Source: Streptomyces sp. NBC_01381
GTDB lineage: Bacteria; Actinomycetota; Actinomycetes; Streptomycetales; Streptomycetaceae
DNA: 64,000 nt
NCBI RefSeq assembly: GCF_026340305.1
Contig: NZ_JAPEPI010000002.1
Span: 2,852,001 to 2,916,000 of the forward strand
Reading direction: 5' to 3'
The notes below the pieces were generated by a model that was not told the origin of the DNA, did not search any database, and saw only the letters and a list, made by a program, of their open reading frames with translations. Position 1 is the first letter of the stretch; every line of letters begins with the position of its first letter. Of this stretch, positions 51,645-60,242 are shown one piece after another. Position numbers and translations under genes: made by a program.

Positions 51645-54383
51645 ATGCATTTAGGCCGGCGCGCCGAGCGTAAGGCGATCGAACGGCTACTCGCAGACGT
51701 GCGGTCGAGACGCAGCGGCGTGCTGGTGGTGCGCGGTGAGGCCGGTATCGGTAAGACCGCGTTACTGGAGTATGCCCGTGGCGCCGCGTCGGGGTTCCGG
51801 GTGGAGCATGCGGCTGGTGTGGAGTCCGAGATGGAGCTCGCGTTCGCGGGCTTGCACCAGTTGTGTGCGCCGTTGCTTGACCGGCTGGGTGTGCTGCCCG
51901 AACCACAACAGGCCGCCCTGGGTGTGGCGTTCGGGCTGCGTGCCGGGGACCCGCCGGACCGGTTCTTGGTCGGCCTTGCCAGCTTGAGTCTGCTGGCCGA
52001 GGTCTCCGAGGAACGGCCGTTGCTGTGCTTGGTGGACGATGCGCAGTGGCTGGATGCGGCATCCGCACAGACCCTCGCGTTCGTAGCGCGGCGGGTGGGC
52101 GCCGAGCGAGTGGCGCTGGTGCTCGCGCTGCGCGACCACAGCCCCGACCCGAGCGACGCTCACCCCGTCGCCGGGCTGCTTGAGCTGGGCCTGGACGGGC
52201 TCGGCGAAGCGGATGCGCAGGCGTTGCTCGCCACCGGGGTCAGGACACCACTGGACGAGCGGATACGTGACCGGATCATCGCCGAAGCGCGGGGCAACCC
52301 GCTGGCGCTCCTTGAACTGCCCCGAAGAGCAGAGCCGATGAAGCTGGCGGGTGGATTTGGGCTGCCGGATGCAGTGAGCGTGCCGCGCCGGATCGAGGAG
52401 AGCTTCCGGCGTCGGTCACGCAGCCTGCCGGCCGAGACGCAGTTGCTGCTGCTGGCCGCGGCGGCTGAGCCGCTCGGCGATACGGCGCTGCTGCGGGGTG
52501 CGGCCGCCTACCTGGGCATCGACGCCGAGGCGGCTGTACCGGCGAAGGCGGCGGAATTGCTGGAGATCGGCGCCCGGGTGCGGTTCTTGCATCCGCTGGT
52601 GCGCTCGGCGGTCTACCGTGCCGCCGACCCGTCCGACCGGCGGCGCGTGCACCGCGCGCTGGCTGCGGCGACCGACCCGCAGGCCGACCCCGACCACCGC
52701 GCCTGGCACCGTGCGCAGGCCACACTCGGGGCCGACGAGACGATAGCGGTGGAGCTGGAGCGTTTGGCCGGCCGGGCATGGACCCGCGGCGGGCCGGCCG
52801 CCGCGGCCGCGTTCTTGGAACAGGCGGTGGTGCTGACCCCCGAACCCGCCGACCGTGCACGCCGGGCGCTGGCCGCCGCACACGCCACGCACCAGGCCGG
52901 CGGGTCCGAAGCCGCCCTGGAGCTGCTGACGGTTGCGGCGGCCGTACCGCTGGATCCGCTGGGACGCACCCGGGTGGAGCTGCTGCGCGCCCAGATCGTC
53001 TTCGATACCACTCGGGGCAGCGAAGTGCCCGGGATGCTGGTGGACGCGGCCAAGACGCTCGTCCCGCTGGATGTCGCGATGGCGCGCCAGACCTACCTGC
53101 AGGCGCTCGAGGCGGCTGTCGTCGCTGATTCCTTCGGCCGCGGTCGCAGGGTGCTGGACGTGGCCGAAGCCGCCCGGACCGCGCCCGCACCGCCACACCC
53201 GACGGGGGTGGTGGACCTATTGCTCGACGGTCTTGTGACCAGGGCCACGCAGGGATACGAAGCGAGCATGCCAAGGCTGCGGCGGGCACTGGGGGCGCTC
53301 GGCGACCACGATCGCCATCCCCGCACCGCGGCAGCGGACGACAGCCGCCGCTGGCTGTGGCTGGGCAGCCGCGTCGCGGTGTCGCTGTTCGACGACGAGA
53401 CGGCGCTTGAGCTGGCCGGCCGCCGCGTCCGGCTCGCGCGCGAAGCCGGCGCACTGTCCGAGCTGCCCGCCGCGCTTGACTATCTCGCCGTCGTGCTCGC
53501 ACACACCGGCGAGCTCACCCACGCCGCCGAGCTCGTCGCCGAGGCCACCGCGATCCAGCCGGCGATCGTCACCGTCACCGGGATCCAGCTCGCCGCCTGG
53601 CGTGGCCGGCAGGCCGAAACCTCCGAGCTGTACGCGGACATGGTCCCCGACGCGACCCGGCGGGGCGAGAGCGCGGTGGTCACCGTGGCCCAGTACACGC
53701 TGGCCGTACTGCACAACAGCCTGGGCAACTACCGCGCCGCGTTCGACGCCGCAACAGGCCCGAGCGACTCCGACGAGCTGGAGCACAGCAACCTGGCCTT
53801 GCCCGAGCTCATCGAGGCGGCCGTCCGCGCCGGTGAACCAGCCTCAGCGGCCGACGCGCTGGAGCTGCTCAGCTCGCGAACTCGCGCCAGCGGCACCCAG
53901 TGGGCGCTCGGTCTTGAGGCGCGCTCGCGAGCGCTGACCAGCACCGGGCCGGCCGCCGACGCGCTGTATCGCGAGGCGATCGAGCGGTTTGGGTGCTGCC
54001 GGATGGGGACCTATCTCGCTCGTGCGCACTTGGTCTACGGCGAATGGCTGCGCCGCGAAGGCCGGCGTCAGGCCGCCCGCGAGCAACTCCGCACCGCCCA
54101 CGAACTGCTGTCCGGCATGGGTGCAGAGGCATTCGCCGCCCGCGCCGCCCGTGAACTGCGCGCCACCGGCGAGCGGCCGCACAAGCCAACCGCCCGGCCG
54201 ACCGATGCGCTTACCGCCCAAGAGCTGCACATCGCGCGGCGGGTGGCCACCGGGGCCACCTCCAAGGAGGTCGGCACGCAGCTGTTCTTGAGCCCGCGCA
54301 CCATCGACGCGCACCTGCGCAGCATCTTCCGCAAGCTGGACATCACCTCCCGCCGCCAGCTCCGGGACATGCAGCTTCCCTGA
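51645..54383 (+). CDS. LAL-type LuxR-family regulator (large ATP-binding)
   Basis: 912 residues from ATG 51645 (AGGAG 8 bp upstream). An N-terminal AAA-type NTPase carries Walker A GEAGIGKT (~30-37) and Walker B LCLVDDAQWLDAAS (~130). A long helical, TPR-like middle (~380-830) is rich in Ala and Leu. The C-terminal LuxR/GerE HTH (~850-905) reads LTAQELHIARRVATGATSKE, then LSPRTIDAHLRSIFRKLDIT. LAL proteins are often pathway-specific activators in Streptomyces, for example PikD. Its place beside the teleocidin-type cluster makes it a candidate activator, although IS debris lies between. Nothing in sequence links it directly to a target promoter. Confidence 0.93.
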   Translation: MHLGRRAERKAIERLLADVRSRRSGVLVVRGEAGIGKTALLEYARGAASGFRVEHAAGVESEMELAFAGLHQLCAPLLDRLGVLPEPQQAALGVAFGLRAGDPPDRFLVGLASLSLLAEVSEERPLLCLVDDAQWLDAASAQTLAFVARRVGAERVALVLALRDHSPDPSDAHPVAGLLELGLDGLGEADAQALLATGVRTPLDERIRDRIIAEARGNPLALLELPRRAEPMKLAGGFGLPDAVSVPRRIEESFRRRSRSLPAETQLLLLAAAAEPLGDTALLRGAAAYLGIDAEAAVPAKAAELLEIGARVRFLHPLVRSAVYRAADPSDRRRVHRALAAATDPQADPDHRAWHRAQATLGADETIAVELERLAGRAWTRGGPAAAAAFLEQAVVLTPEPADRARRALAAAHATHQAGGSEAALELLTVAAAVPLDPLGRTRVELLRAQIVFDTTRGSEVPGMLVDAAKTLVPLDVAMARQTYLQALEAAVVADSFGRGRRVLDVAEAARTAPAPPHPTGVVDLLLDGLVTRATQGYEASMPRLRRALGALGDHDRHPRTAAADDSRRWLWLGSRVAVSLFDDETALELAGRRVRLAREAGALSELPAALDYLAVVLAHTGELTHAAELVAEATAIQPAIVTVTGIQLAAWRGRQAETSELYADMVPDATRRGESAVVTVAQYTLAVLHNSLGNYRAAFDAATGPSDSDELEHSNLALPELIEAAVRAGEPASAADALELLSSRTRASGTQWALGLEARSRALTSTGPAADALYREAIERFGCCRMGTYLARAHLVYGEWLRREGRRQAAREQLRTAHELLSGMGAEAFAARAARELRATGERPHKPTARPTDALTAQELHIARRVATGATSKEVGTQLFLSPRTIDAHLRSIFRKLDITSRRQLRDMQLP

Positions 54384-54404
54384 GCCCCGGGCCGGCGTGC
54401 GCCC

Positions 54405-54475
54405 GAGAGGTATGGGCGATGTTCGCCTATGCCACCGGCCTCCGCCGGAGAGGTGTAGGCGATGTTCGCCGATGC
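54405..54475. repeat. Two direct 28-bp repeats, each a small hairpin
   Basis: GAGAGGT(A/G)T(G/A)GGCGATGTTCGCC-ATGC occurs at 54405-54432 and 54448-54475 (period 43). The core GGCGA-TGT-TCGCC pairs with itself. They lie 22-92 bp after the LAL stop and may be a double terminator or tandem protein-binding sites. Confidence 0.55.
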
Positions 54476-54646
54476 GACCGCAGTGCGGCAGCGCCGAGCA
54501 TGAATGTGCGTCCGGGGCAGCTGCCCCGGACCATGCTCGGGCGGGACGCTCTGACAGAAATGTGCGACTGCCTGCCCGGCCTGCTCCCGAATTTCTGATG
54601 ACCGCGGACCGCGGTACACAGATCGACGAGAGGAAGACGGAAAGAC

Positions 54647-55009
54647 ATGAAGAGGACTCTGGTAGCCGGTGTCATCGCGGCAGCGTGTGTGACAGTGACG
54701 ACGGTCGGCCTAGGAGCGACACCGGCCAGCGCCGACCCCGACGACTGCCCCAAGAAGTATGTATGCGTCTGGGACAACAGCAATTACGAAGGACGTTTCG
54801 TCTTCGATCCCGGAACTGAACGTCCCAATGTCGGGGGATACATGAACGATCGGACGACCTCCCTCAGGAACCGCACCGGTTCCCACGTCTGCTTCTACCA
54901 GAACTCAAACGGGGAGGGGTCCCTCCTGGCGAGGGTGGGTCCAGGCGATGCGCGACCCAACGTCGGCCCGACCGCCAACGACAGGATCTCCTCGTGGAAG
55001 GCCTGCTAG
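54647..55009 (+). CDS. Small secreted peptidase-inhibitor I36-family protein
   Basis: 120 residues from ATG 54647. The signal peptide (~1-30, cleaved after PASA) leads to a ~90-residue domain with DCPKKYVCVWDNSNYEGRF, GGYMNDRTTSLRNRTGSHVC, FYQNSNGEG and a terminal SSWKAC: duplicated crystallin-like motifs with four cysteines, as in the SMPI-like metalloprotease inhibitors. It acts outside the cell, probably on secreted proteases. No operon partner. It resembles the C-terminal domain of 34697-35386. Confidence 0.88.
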   Translation: MKRTLVAGVIAAACVTVTTVGLGATPASADPDDCPKKYVCVWDNSNYEGRFVFDPGTERPNVGGYMNDRTTSLRNRTGSHVCFYQNSNGEGSLLARVGPGDARPNVGPTANDRISSWKAC

Positions 55010-55047
55010 CCAGGGCTTCTCGCCCGTGGGTATGTCATGGTTGTGTC

Positions 55048-55105
55048 GCTGTACGGCGGCATAGTTCGTAGTACGGCCGCCAACGGCGCTTCAACACTCC
55101 GAACC
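55048..55105 (+). repeat. 58-bp imperfect direct repeat, right copy
   Basis: Matches 35964-36021 at 44 of 58 bases in the same orientation; the next base begins a tRNA-style terminator. It marks a possible right boundary for DNA carrying the cluster, LAL regulator and I36 gene. Confidence 0.55.
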
Positions 55106-55107
55106 GG

Positions 55108-55131
55108 AGGGGTCACCTTCGGGTGGCCCCT
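55108..55131. terminator. Terminator-like hairpin similar to that after tRNA-Pro
   Basis: AGGGGTCACC-TTC-GGGTGGCCCCT followed by TCTTCGTGTTGGG. Stem and trailing TTCGTGTT match the tRNA-Pro terminator at 18771-18798 almost base for base, although no tRNA precedes it here. Confidence 0.75.
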
Positions 55132-55176
55132 TCTTCGTGTTGGGGGGGGGCGGTTGCCTCGGCCGGAGCCACTCCC

Positions 55177-57588
55177 TCAAAGATGCTTGAGGACCCAGTA
55201 CATGGCGACGGCGTAAATCGCGAGGGCGATGAAAAGGATCAAGCGGCCCTTATAGGTTTTGATGCTTGCGCGTAGCGCCTCGGCTGGTGTTTCAGATTTT
55301 CCGGTGGCGTATTCTTTGGTTGTTCTCTTCTGGAAGTGCTCGGCAATCTTGCGCAGAATCCACTTGGGGCCGCGCCCTTTGAGGCCGATGAGGTCGAAGA
55401 TTGAACCGAAGAGATCATCCGTAACCTGCTGGGACTCAGGGGATTCGGTCGCATTCTTCATCAGCTTCTTGTCGGTGGGCTCGGCGAGCTCCAAGAGATT
55501 CTTCAGCATCCACTCCCGAGGGTCGCTGTTATCGGGAGCCTCCGCTGCCAGGATGGCCTGATGGAGCTCCAGTTCTCGCTCGCGGCGCTCCTCCTCGTTG
55601 TTGAATTCGAACAGGCGAATAAGGTGGTGGGCCGCATCGAGACGCCCCCACGCGAAGTCGCTCCTGCGCCAGTCACTCTTGAAGAACGCGGCAAAGTGCT
55701 GGAATCGGATTCCGTAGAGCTTCCTGTCGCCCATGTCGTGAAATCTTTCCTCGAACAGTGCCCGGCTCATCCTGTCCGGACCCAGTCGAAGAAACTGAAA
55801 CTCGGGCATGAGTGGTTCGATGACCTTGGAGGGTGGGGCGTAGACGCGAGTTACCACCTCGACTGCGAGGCAGCCGCGAATGGCGTCGTTCGGTTCCTGC
55901 ATCCAAGAATCGATGTTGGCGGCTCGCAGTGATCTGACGAACCGAGTTCCCGCACGGTCGATAATTTCACCCACACGTTTCGGGACGTCGAGATCGTTGA
56001 ACGTGTCTTGAACGAACGAGACGGCACCCTCGTCCGAAAGCAGGGATTCAGGGTCCACATGCAGTGGAATTCTCGACTCGAACGCCTCCAGCATGGCGAC
56101 GACGTCACGCAGTCGCTCAGTGATGAATTCGCCTCCCTCGATCAGGCACTGCTGTTGCGCCTCAGTGAGTACGTCTTCCTGGAGGTGATGGTGAAGTTGA
56201 TGACTCAGCGATTGGAGTACACGTGTGGCTGTGACGAGCCCCCAGCGCCATTGTCCCTCCAGTGGTGAGGTGATCGACCTACCGTCTCGCAGCGGGACCC
56301 AATTGGGGGGCTTGGGGGAGTCGATCAAGGATTTGATTCGTCCCGGAGTGGTTTCCCGCGTACCGGCCAGAGAGGTTACCAAGGTGTCTTCGGCGAGTCT
56401 CCTGCGGAGGTCGATGATGACTCCGCAGGCTCGGTTGTGCCGGTACTCGTCGAGCAGTTCCTCTGCCACTCCTGTGAGCCGGTCGGCCAGCCTGCAGTCC
56501 CCGCTGACCTGTCGGAACAGGTCGAAATGCGAGTCCCGTCCTGTCGCGTTGAACCGACTGTTCAGGTCCTCGATGCTCGATCGAAAATCGGCTTCCTGCG
56601 GATAGTTGGCAGCGCGGAATGCCACCCGGCCCCAGGCCGCTTGTTCATCGATTTGCTCCGTGGCTCCCTGCTGGTCCCGCCCGGCGGACGGGACGACATA
56701 GACAAGGACTCTTCGCACGGGTGTGTCCAGAGTGCGTCGGGAGATTGCCTCGAGGACGGGTTCGAATGGTGCGTTGTTCAGGACGCCACCGTCCATGACG
56801 AAGCTCGCCGGATCGTCGTGCGTCATTCTCGGGTGGACGCGGTAGTCCATGAGAGGGGTCTCGTTGACCGGAGGGAAGGCGACCGGGAAGCTTCCCGTTG
56901 CGCGGGCGGCGTGCGCGAGGGCGTGGGCGTACTTGGGGGCGAAATCCTTTTGGGGTGTCGACTCGAAATGCCACTTTCCGTCCGTGCGTGTGTAGGTCAC
57001 GGCCTTGTCGTCGTGCTGAAATCGGTAGAGCCGACGGTGATCTCGTACCGAGAACTCGTTCCCGAACCCATCCGTATACGAGCGAGCGCGCCCATCCAGG
57101 GAGGTGGCGGGCAAGAAGAGGGTGATGGGGGCGCGGATGGATTCGGCGCCGACGCCGATACTGTTGATGGCGTCACGAACCTTGCTCTCAAAGGATTCGC
57201 CGCTCAGTACGCTCGTCTTCGATTTCGGTACGAGCAGTTTGGAAAGCGAGGCGGACTCGTCCCATACCTTGCGGAGATCGGGAAGAGGCGCCCCACGTCC
57301 GATCGCCGTGGCCAGGAGTGCACCGTTCAGACCGCCCGCCGAAGAGCCGGCGATGACGTCGATCACGACCCGAGTGCGCGAGGACTGGGCGATTTCCTTC
57401 CAGACATTGAATGCCGCCCTGTCGCGCTCATTGGTCGTGTCCTCGCTTGCGCTGCCCGAAGCACGCCGCAGGAGTTCCAGTTCATGTGTGACCCCGCCCA
57501 TCCAGACGGCCAGGCTGACACCTCCGTTGAGGACGAGGGCCAGCCGTGTTTCGTGGTTCACCGGGCGCGAGGGCACTGGCTTCGTCAT
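55177..57588 (-). CDS. Patatin-like phospholipase with C-terminal membrane anchor (DUF3376-like)
   Basis: 803 residues from ATG 57588 (a longer in-frame extension upstream is antisense to the VOC gene and is not used). The patatin domain (~10-320) has the oxyanion loop LVLNGGVSLAVWMGGVTHEL, the nucleophile elbow GSSAGG (IDVIAGSSAGGLNGALLA, ~75) and the catalytic Asp in FVMDGGVLNNAPF (DGG). A long helical region follows (~330-760), as in actinobacterial patatin proteins with DUF3376. The last ~25 residues (LILFIALAIYAVAMYWVLKH) form a tail anchor. It probably hydrolyses membrane phospholipids at the cytoplasmic face. Patatin proteins also act as effectors in some antiphage systems (e.g. CBASS), but no cyclase lies nearby. 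Confidence 0.88.
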   Translation of the reverse strand: MTKPVPSRPVNHETRLALVLNGGVSLAVWMGGVTHELELLRRASGSASEDTTNERDRAAFNVWKEIAQSSRTRVVIDVIAGSSAGGLNGALLATAIGRGAPLPDLRKVWDESASLSKLLVPKSKTSVLSGESFESKVRDAINSIGVGAESIRAPITLFLPATSLDGRARSYTDGFGNEFSVRDHRRLYRFQHDDKAVTYTRTDGKWHFESTPQKDFAPKYAHALAHAARATGSFPVAFPPVNETPLMDYRVHPRMTHDDPASFVMDGGVLNNAPFEPVLEAISRRTLDTPVRRVLVYVVPSAGRDQQGATEQIDEQAAWGRVAFRAANYPQEADFRSSIEDLNSRFNATGRDSHFDLFRQVSGDCRLADRLTGVAEELLDEYRHNRACGVIIDLRRRLAEDTLVTSLAGTRETTPGRIKSLIDSPKPPNWVPLRDGRSITSPLEGQWRWGLVTATRVLQSLSHQLHHHLQEDVLTEAQQQCLIEGGEFITERLRDVVAMLEAFESRIPLHVDPESLLSDEGAVSFVQDTFNDLDVPKRVGEIIDRAGTRFVRSLRAANIDSWMQEPNDAIRGCLAVEVVTRVYAPPSKVIEPLMPEFQFLRLGPDRMSRALFEERFHDMGDRKLYGIRFQHFAAFFKSDWRRSDFAWGRLDAAHHLIRLFEFNNEEERRERELELHQAILAAEAPDNSDPREWMLKNLLELAEPTDKKLMKNATESPESQQVTDDLFGSIFDLIGLKGRGPKWILRKIAEHFQKRTTKEYATGKSETPAEALRASIKTYKGRLILFIALAIYAVAMYWVLKHL

Positions 57589-57645
57589 ACTGCTCACAGT
57601 AGGTGAAACCGACAGAAATCTGTCGAAACCGGAGGTTCTCGAGCG

Positions 57646-58434
57646 ATGGCCGTCCAACCCGAAGGAATGCCCTGCTGGGCGGACGCGATGTTCCCGGACG
57701 TGGAAGCGGCGAAGAGCTTCTACGGCGAGCTGTTCGGCTGGACGTTCGACGTGGGGTCGGAGGAGTTCGGGGGCTATGCGCAGGCGCGCTCGGACGGGAA
57801 GGCCGTCGCCGCCGTCTCCCCGCAGATGCCGGGGGTGGACAGCCCCGCCGCCTGGAACCTCTACTTCGCCGCGCCCGATGCCGCCGCGACGGCCGCGAAG
57901 ATCCGTGACAACGGCGGAACGCTGGCCATGGAGCCGATGCAGGTCGGTGACTTCGGCACGATGGTGACGGCCCAGGAGCCGAGCGGCGCGTACTTCAGCG
58001 CCTGGCAGGCCGACACCCATGAGGGGTTCGAAAAGACTGGCGAGCCGGGCGCCTACTGCTGGGCGGAAGTCAACACGCGCGATCCCGGGAAGACGGACGC
58101 GTTCTTCCCGGCCGTCTTCCCCTTCGAGGCGAAGACGATGGACGTCGACGATGTCGACTTCCGGGTCTTCGAGCTGGCCGGCGAGCCGGTGCTTGGCCGT
58201 CTCAAGATGAACGGGGACTTCCCGCCCGATGTGCCGTCACACATCAATGTGCACTTCGGCGTGGACAACTGCGACGCCGCGATCGCCACCGTCACCAAGC
58301 TCGGCGGCCAGCTGCTGTTCGGGCCGATGGACAGCCCCTTCGGCCGCTTCGCGACGGTCGCCGACCAGCAGGGCGCCGTCTTCACCGTCATCGATCTGGC
58401 GACCACCGAGGGCGAGATGCCCACGTTCCACTAG
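57646..58434 (+). CDS. VOC-family (glyoxalase/bleomycin resistance-like) protein
   Basis: 262 residues from ATG 57646: two tandem betaalphabetabetabeta modules. Module 1 (~8-120) has GMPCWADAMFPDVEAAKSFY, then GELFGWTFDVG. Module 2 (~135-258) has AYCWAEVNTRDPGKTDAFFP and NVHFGVDNCDAAIATVTKLG, ending FGRFATVADQQGAVFTVIDL. This two-module form is common in Streptomyces and mostly uncharacterised; members bind metal or small molecules. The stop overlaps the stop of the convergent ABC gene by 4 bp. Divergent from the patatin gene with only 57 bp between the starts. Confidence 0.88.
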   Translation: MAVQPEGMPCWADAMFPDVEAAKSFYGELFGWTFDVGSEEFGGYAQARSDGKAVAAVSPQMPGVDSPAAWNLYFAAPDAAATAAKIRDNGGTLAMEPMQVGDFGTMVTAQEPSGAYFSAWQADTHEGFEKTGEPGAYCWAEVNTRDPGKTDAFFPAVFPFEAKTMDVDDVDFRVFELAGEPVLGRLKMNGDFPPDVPSHINVHFGVDNCDAAIATVTKLGGQLLFGPMDSPFGRFATVADQQGAVFTVIDLATTEGEMPTFH

Positions 58435-60242
58435 GAGGGCGTTGCGCGGGTGTCGGACCATGCGGCCCACAGGGCGGCATAGGTTCCGGCCGCCCGGCTC
58501 AGCTCGTCGTGGGTGCCGCTCTCGACGATCCGGCCGTCCTCCATGACGACGATCCGGTCCGCGGCGGCGGCCTGGGTGAGGCGGTGCGCGACGACGAGCG
58601 CGGTGCGGCCGTCGACCGCGCGGTCGGCAGCCTGCTCCAGGAGCCGGGCGCCGGTGCTCCCCGCCTCGGCCGTGGCCTCGTCGAGCACGGCCACCGGCGG
58701 ATCGGCCAACACGAGCCTGGCGAGCGCCAGTTGCTGGACCTGTGCGGGGGTGAGGCGGTGACCGCCCACGCCGACGACCGTGGCCAGGCCGTCGGGCAGC
58801 GCATCGACCCAGTCGGCGGCGTCCACCACCGCGAGGGCCGCGCGCAGGTGCGTGTCGGTGGCGTCGGGCCGCGCGAGGCGCAGGTCGTCCGCGAGCGGCC
58901 CGGCGAAGACATGGGTCTCCTGGGTGACCAGGGCCACCGGCAGACCGTTGCCCTGCACTCCGGTGCCGGTCGTCACGAGCACCGAGCCGGACGTCGGACG
59001 GTGTACGCCCGCGATGAGCCTGGCCAGGGTGGTCTTGCCCGCGCCGCTCGGCCCGACCAGGGCCACCCGTTCCCCGGTCCGCAGCGTGAGGGCCACGTCC
59101 TTCAGGACGGGACGCCCGGTCTCGTACGCATGATGGACGCCGTTCACGGCGACGGCTCCGTCCGGTGCCGCGCCGGGCTCCTGGGTACGTGCCGCCGGAT
59201 GGCCGGGTTCGGGGTCCGGCTGGTCGGTCACCCCCACGAGGCGGGCGAGCGCGGCGGTCGCCGACTGCGCGTCGTCGAGCAGCACAAGGGCCGAGTTGAC
59301 CGGGGTGAACAGGCTGTGGAAGTACAGGGCCGCGGCCGTCGCCGTGCCGATGGACACGGACCCGGAGCGCACCAGGAAGAAGCCGGTGACCAGGACCGCC
59401 GTGAGGCCGGTGTACTCCGCGATGTGGAGGCGGTTGTAGAAGTCGAGGACGAGCCGCACGCCGCGCAGCGTCAGATCGACCGCTGTCCGCGAGCGCTGGT
59501 CCACCCGCTTCGTGTGCTGCTCCGCCAGCTGGAACGCCCGCACCGTCGAAGCGCCGGCAATGGTGTCGAGCAGTTGCTGCTGCTGGGCCCCGGTGGCGAT
59601 GCGCTGGCGGGCATAGAGCGGCACCGCATGACGTACGTACCAACGCGCGGTGTGCGCCTGGACGGGCACGGCCAGGAGCGCCGCGAGGAGGAACCGCCAG
59701 TCCAGGACGGCCATCGCGGCCAGCGTGAGCACGATGGCCAGCAGGGAGCGGGCCAGTTCGGGCAGGGCGCGGCGGACCGCCTCGCCCACCACCGACACGT
59801 CGCGGGTCACGCGGGCGGTGAGATCTCCCGCCCCTGCCTTCTCCACCTGTTCCAGGGGCAGCCGCAGGGCCTTCTCCACGAACTGCTCGCGCAGCCGCGC
59901 CAGTACGGTCTCGCCGAGCCGGGAGACGAGCGAGAGGCCCAGCGCGGTGGTCGCGCCCTGCGCGACGGCCACCAGGATCAGCAGGACGACCGGCCAGTTG
60001 AGGTCGGCGGGCGGCTGCCGGTCGGCGACCAGGTCGACGATGCGGCCGAGCAGCGGTTGCACGAGCAGCCCCGCGGCCGTCGCGGCGATCAGTACCGCGA
60101 AGCCGCCGATGGCCAGGGCCCGGTGCGGGCGCACCAGTTCGCGTATGGCCGCCCGGGTGCGGGCCGGGGACGCGGTGGGCAGCAGCTCACGGGTGTCCGG
60201 GGAGGTCTCTATGGGATCGGTGGGCTCGGTGGGCTCGGTCAT
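58431..60242 (-). CDS. ABC exporter-fold transporter, TMD-NBD half with intact Walker motifs (partner 2)
   Basis: 603 residues from ATG 60242, overlapping the upstream partner by 4 bp. Six membrane helices (~45-330), then the ATPase: Walker A GPSGAGKTT (~400), Walker B VAVLDEATAE with catalytic Glu, and H-loop VVAHRLT. The signature LSGGQ is replaced by LTPAQ (HRLTPAQVQQLALARLV). Paired with the upstream half it gives an asymmetric heterodimer with one competent and one degenerate ATP site. It follows an iron box, so siderophore or metal traffic (as in IrtAB) is a good guess; drug export is the alternative. Confidence 0.9.
   Translation of the reverse strand: MTEPTEPTDPIETSPDTRELLPTASPARTRAAIRELVRPHRALAIGGFAVLIAATAAGLLVQPLLGRIVDLVADRQPPADLNWPVVLLILVAVAQGATTALGLSLVSRLGETVLARLREQFVEKALRLPLEQVEKAGAGDLTARVTRDVSVVGEAVRRALPELARSLLAIVLTLAAMAVLDWRFLLAALLAVPVQAHTARWYVRHAVPLYARQRIATGAQQQQLLDTIAGASTVRAFQLAEQHTKRVDQRSRTAVDLTLRGVRLVLDFYNRLHIAEYTGLTAVLVTGFFLVRSGSVSIGTATAAALYFHSLFTPVNSALVLLDDAQSATAALARLVGVTDQPDPEPGHPAARTQEPGAAPDGAVAVNGVHHAYETGRPVLKDVALTLRTGERVALVGPSGAGKTTLARLIAGVHRPTSGSVLVTTGTGVQGNGLPVALVTQETHVFAGPLADDLRLARPDATDTHLRAALAVVDAADWVDALPDGLATVVGVGGHRLTPAQVQQLALARLVLADPPVAVLDEATAEAGSTGARLLEQAADRAVDGRTALVVAHRLTQAAAADRIVVMEDGRIVESGTHDELSRAAGTYAALWAAWSDTRATPS

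Noticed and set aside
55132..55176. A tRNA remnant before the terminator at 55108
   Set aside because: No acceptor, anticodon or T-arm can be folded from 55000-55107; only the terminator is shared.
55177..57588. CBASS-type operon with patatin effector
   Set aside because: No CD-NTase or ubiquitin-like partner lies on either side, so only the effector-like fold is present.
57589..58020. 144-residue N-terminal extension of the patatin protein
   Set aside because: It is antisense to the VOC gene and has no patatin homology; the fold starts right after ATG 57588.
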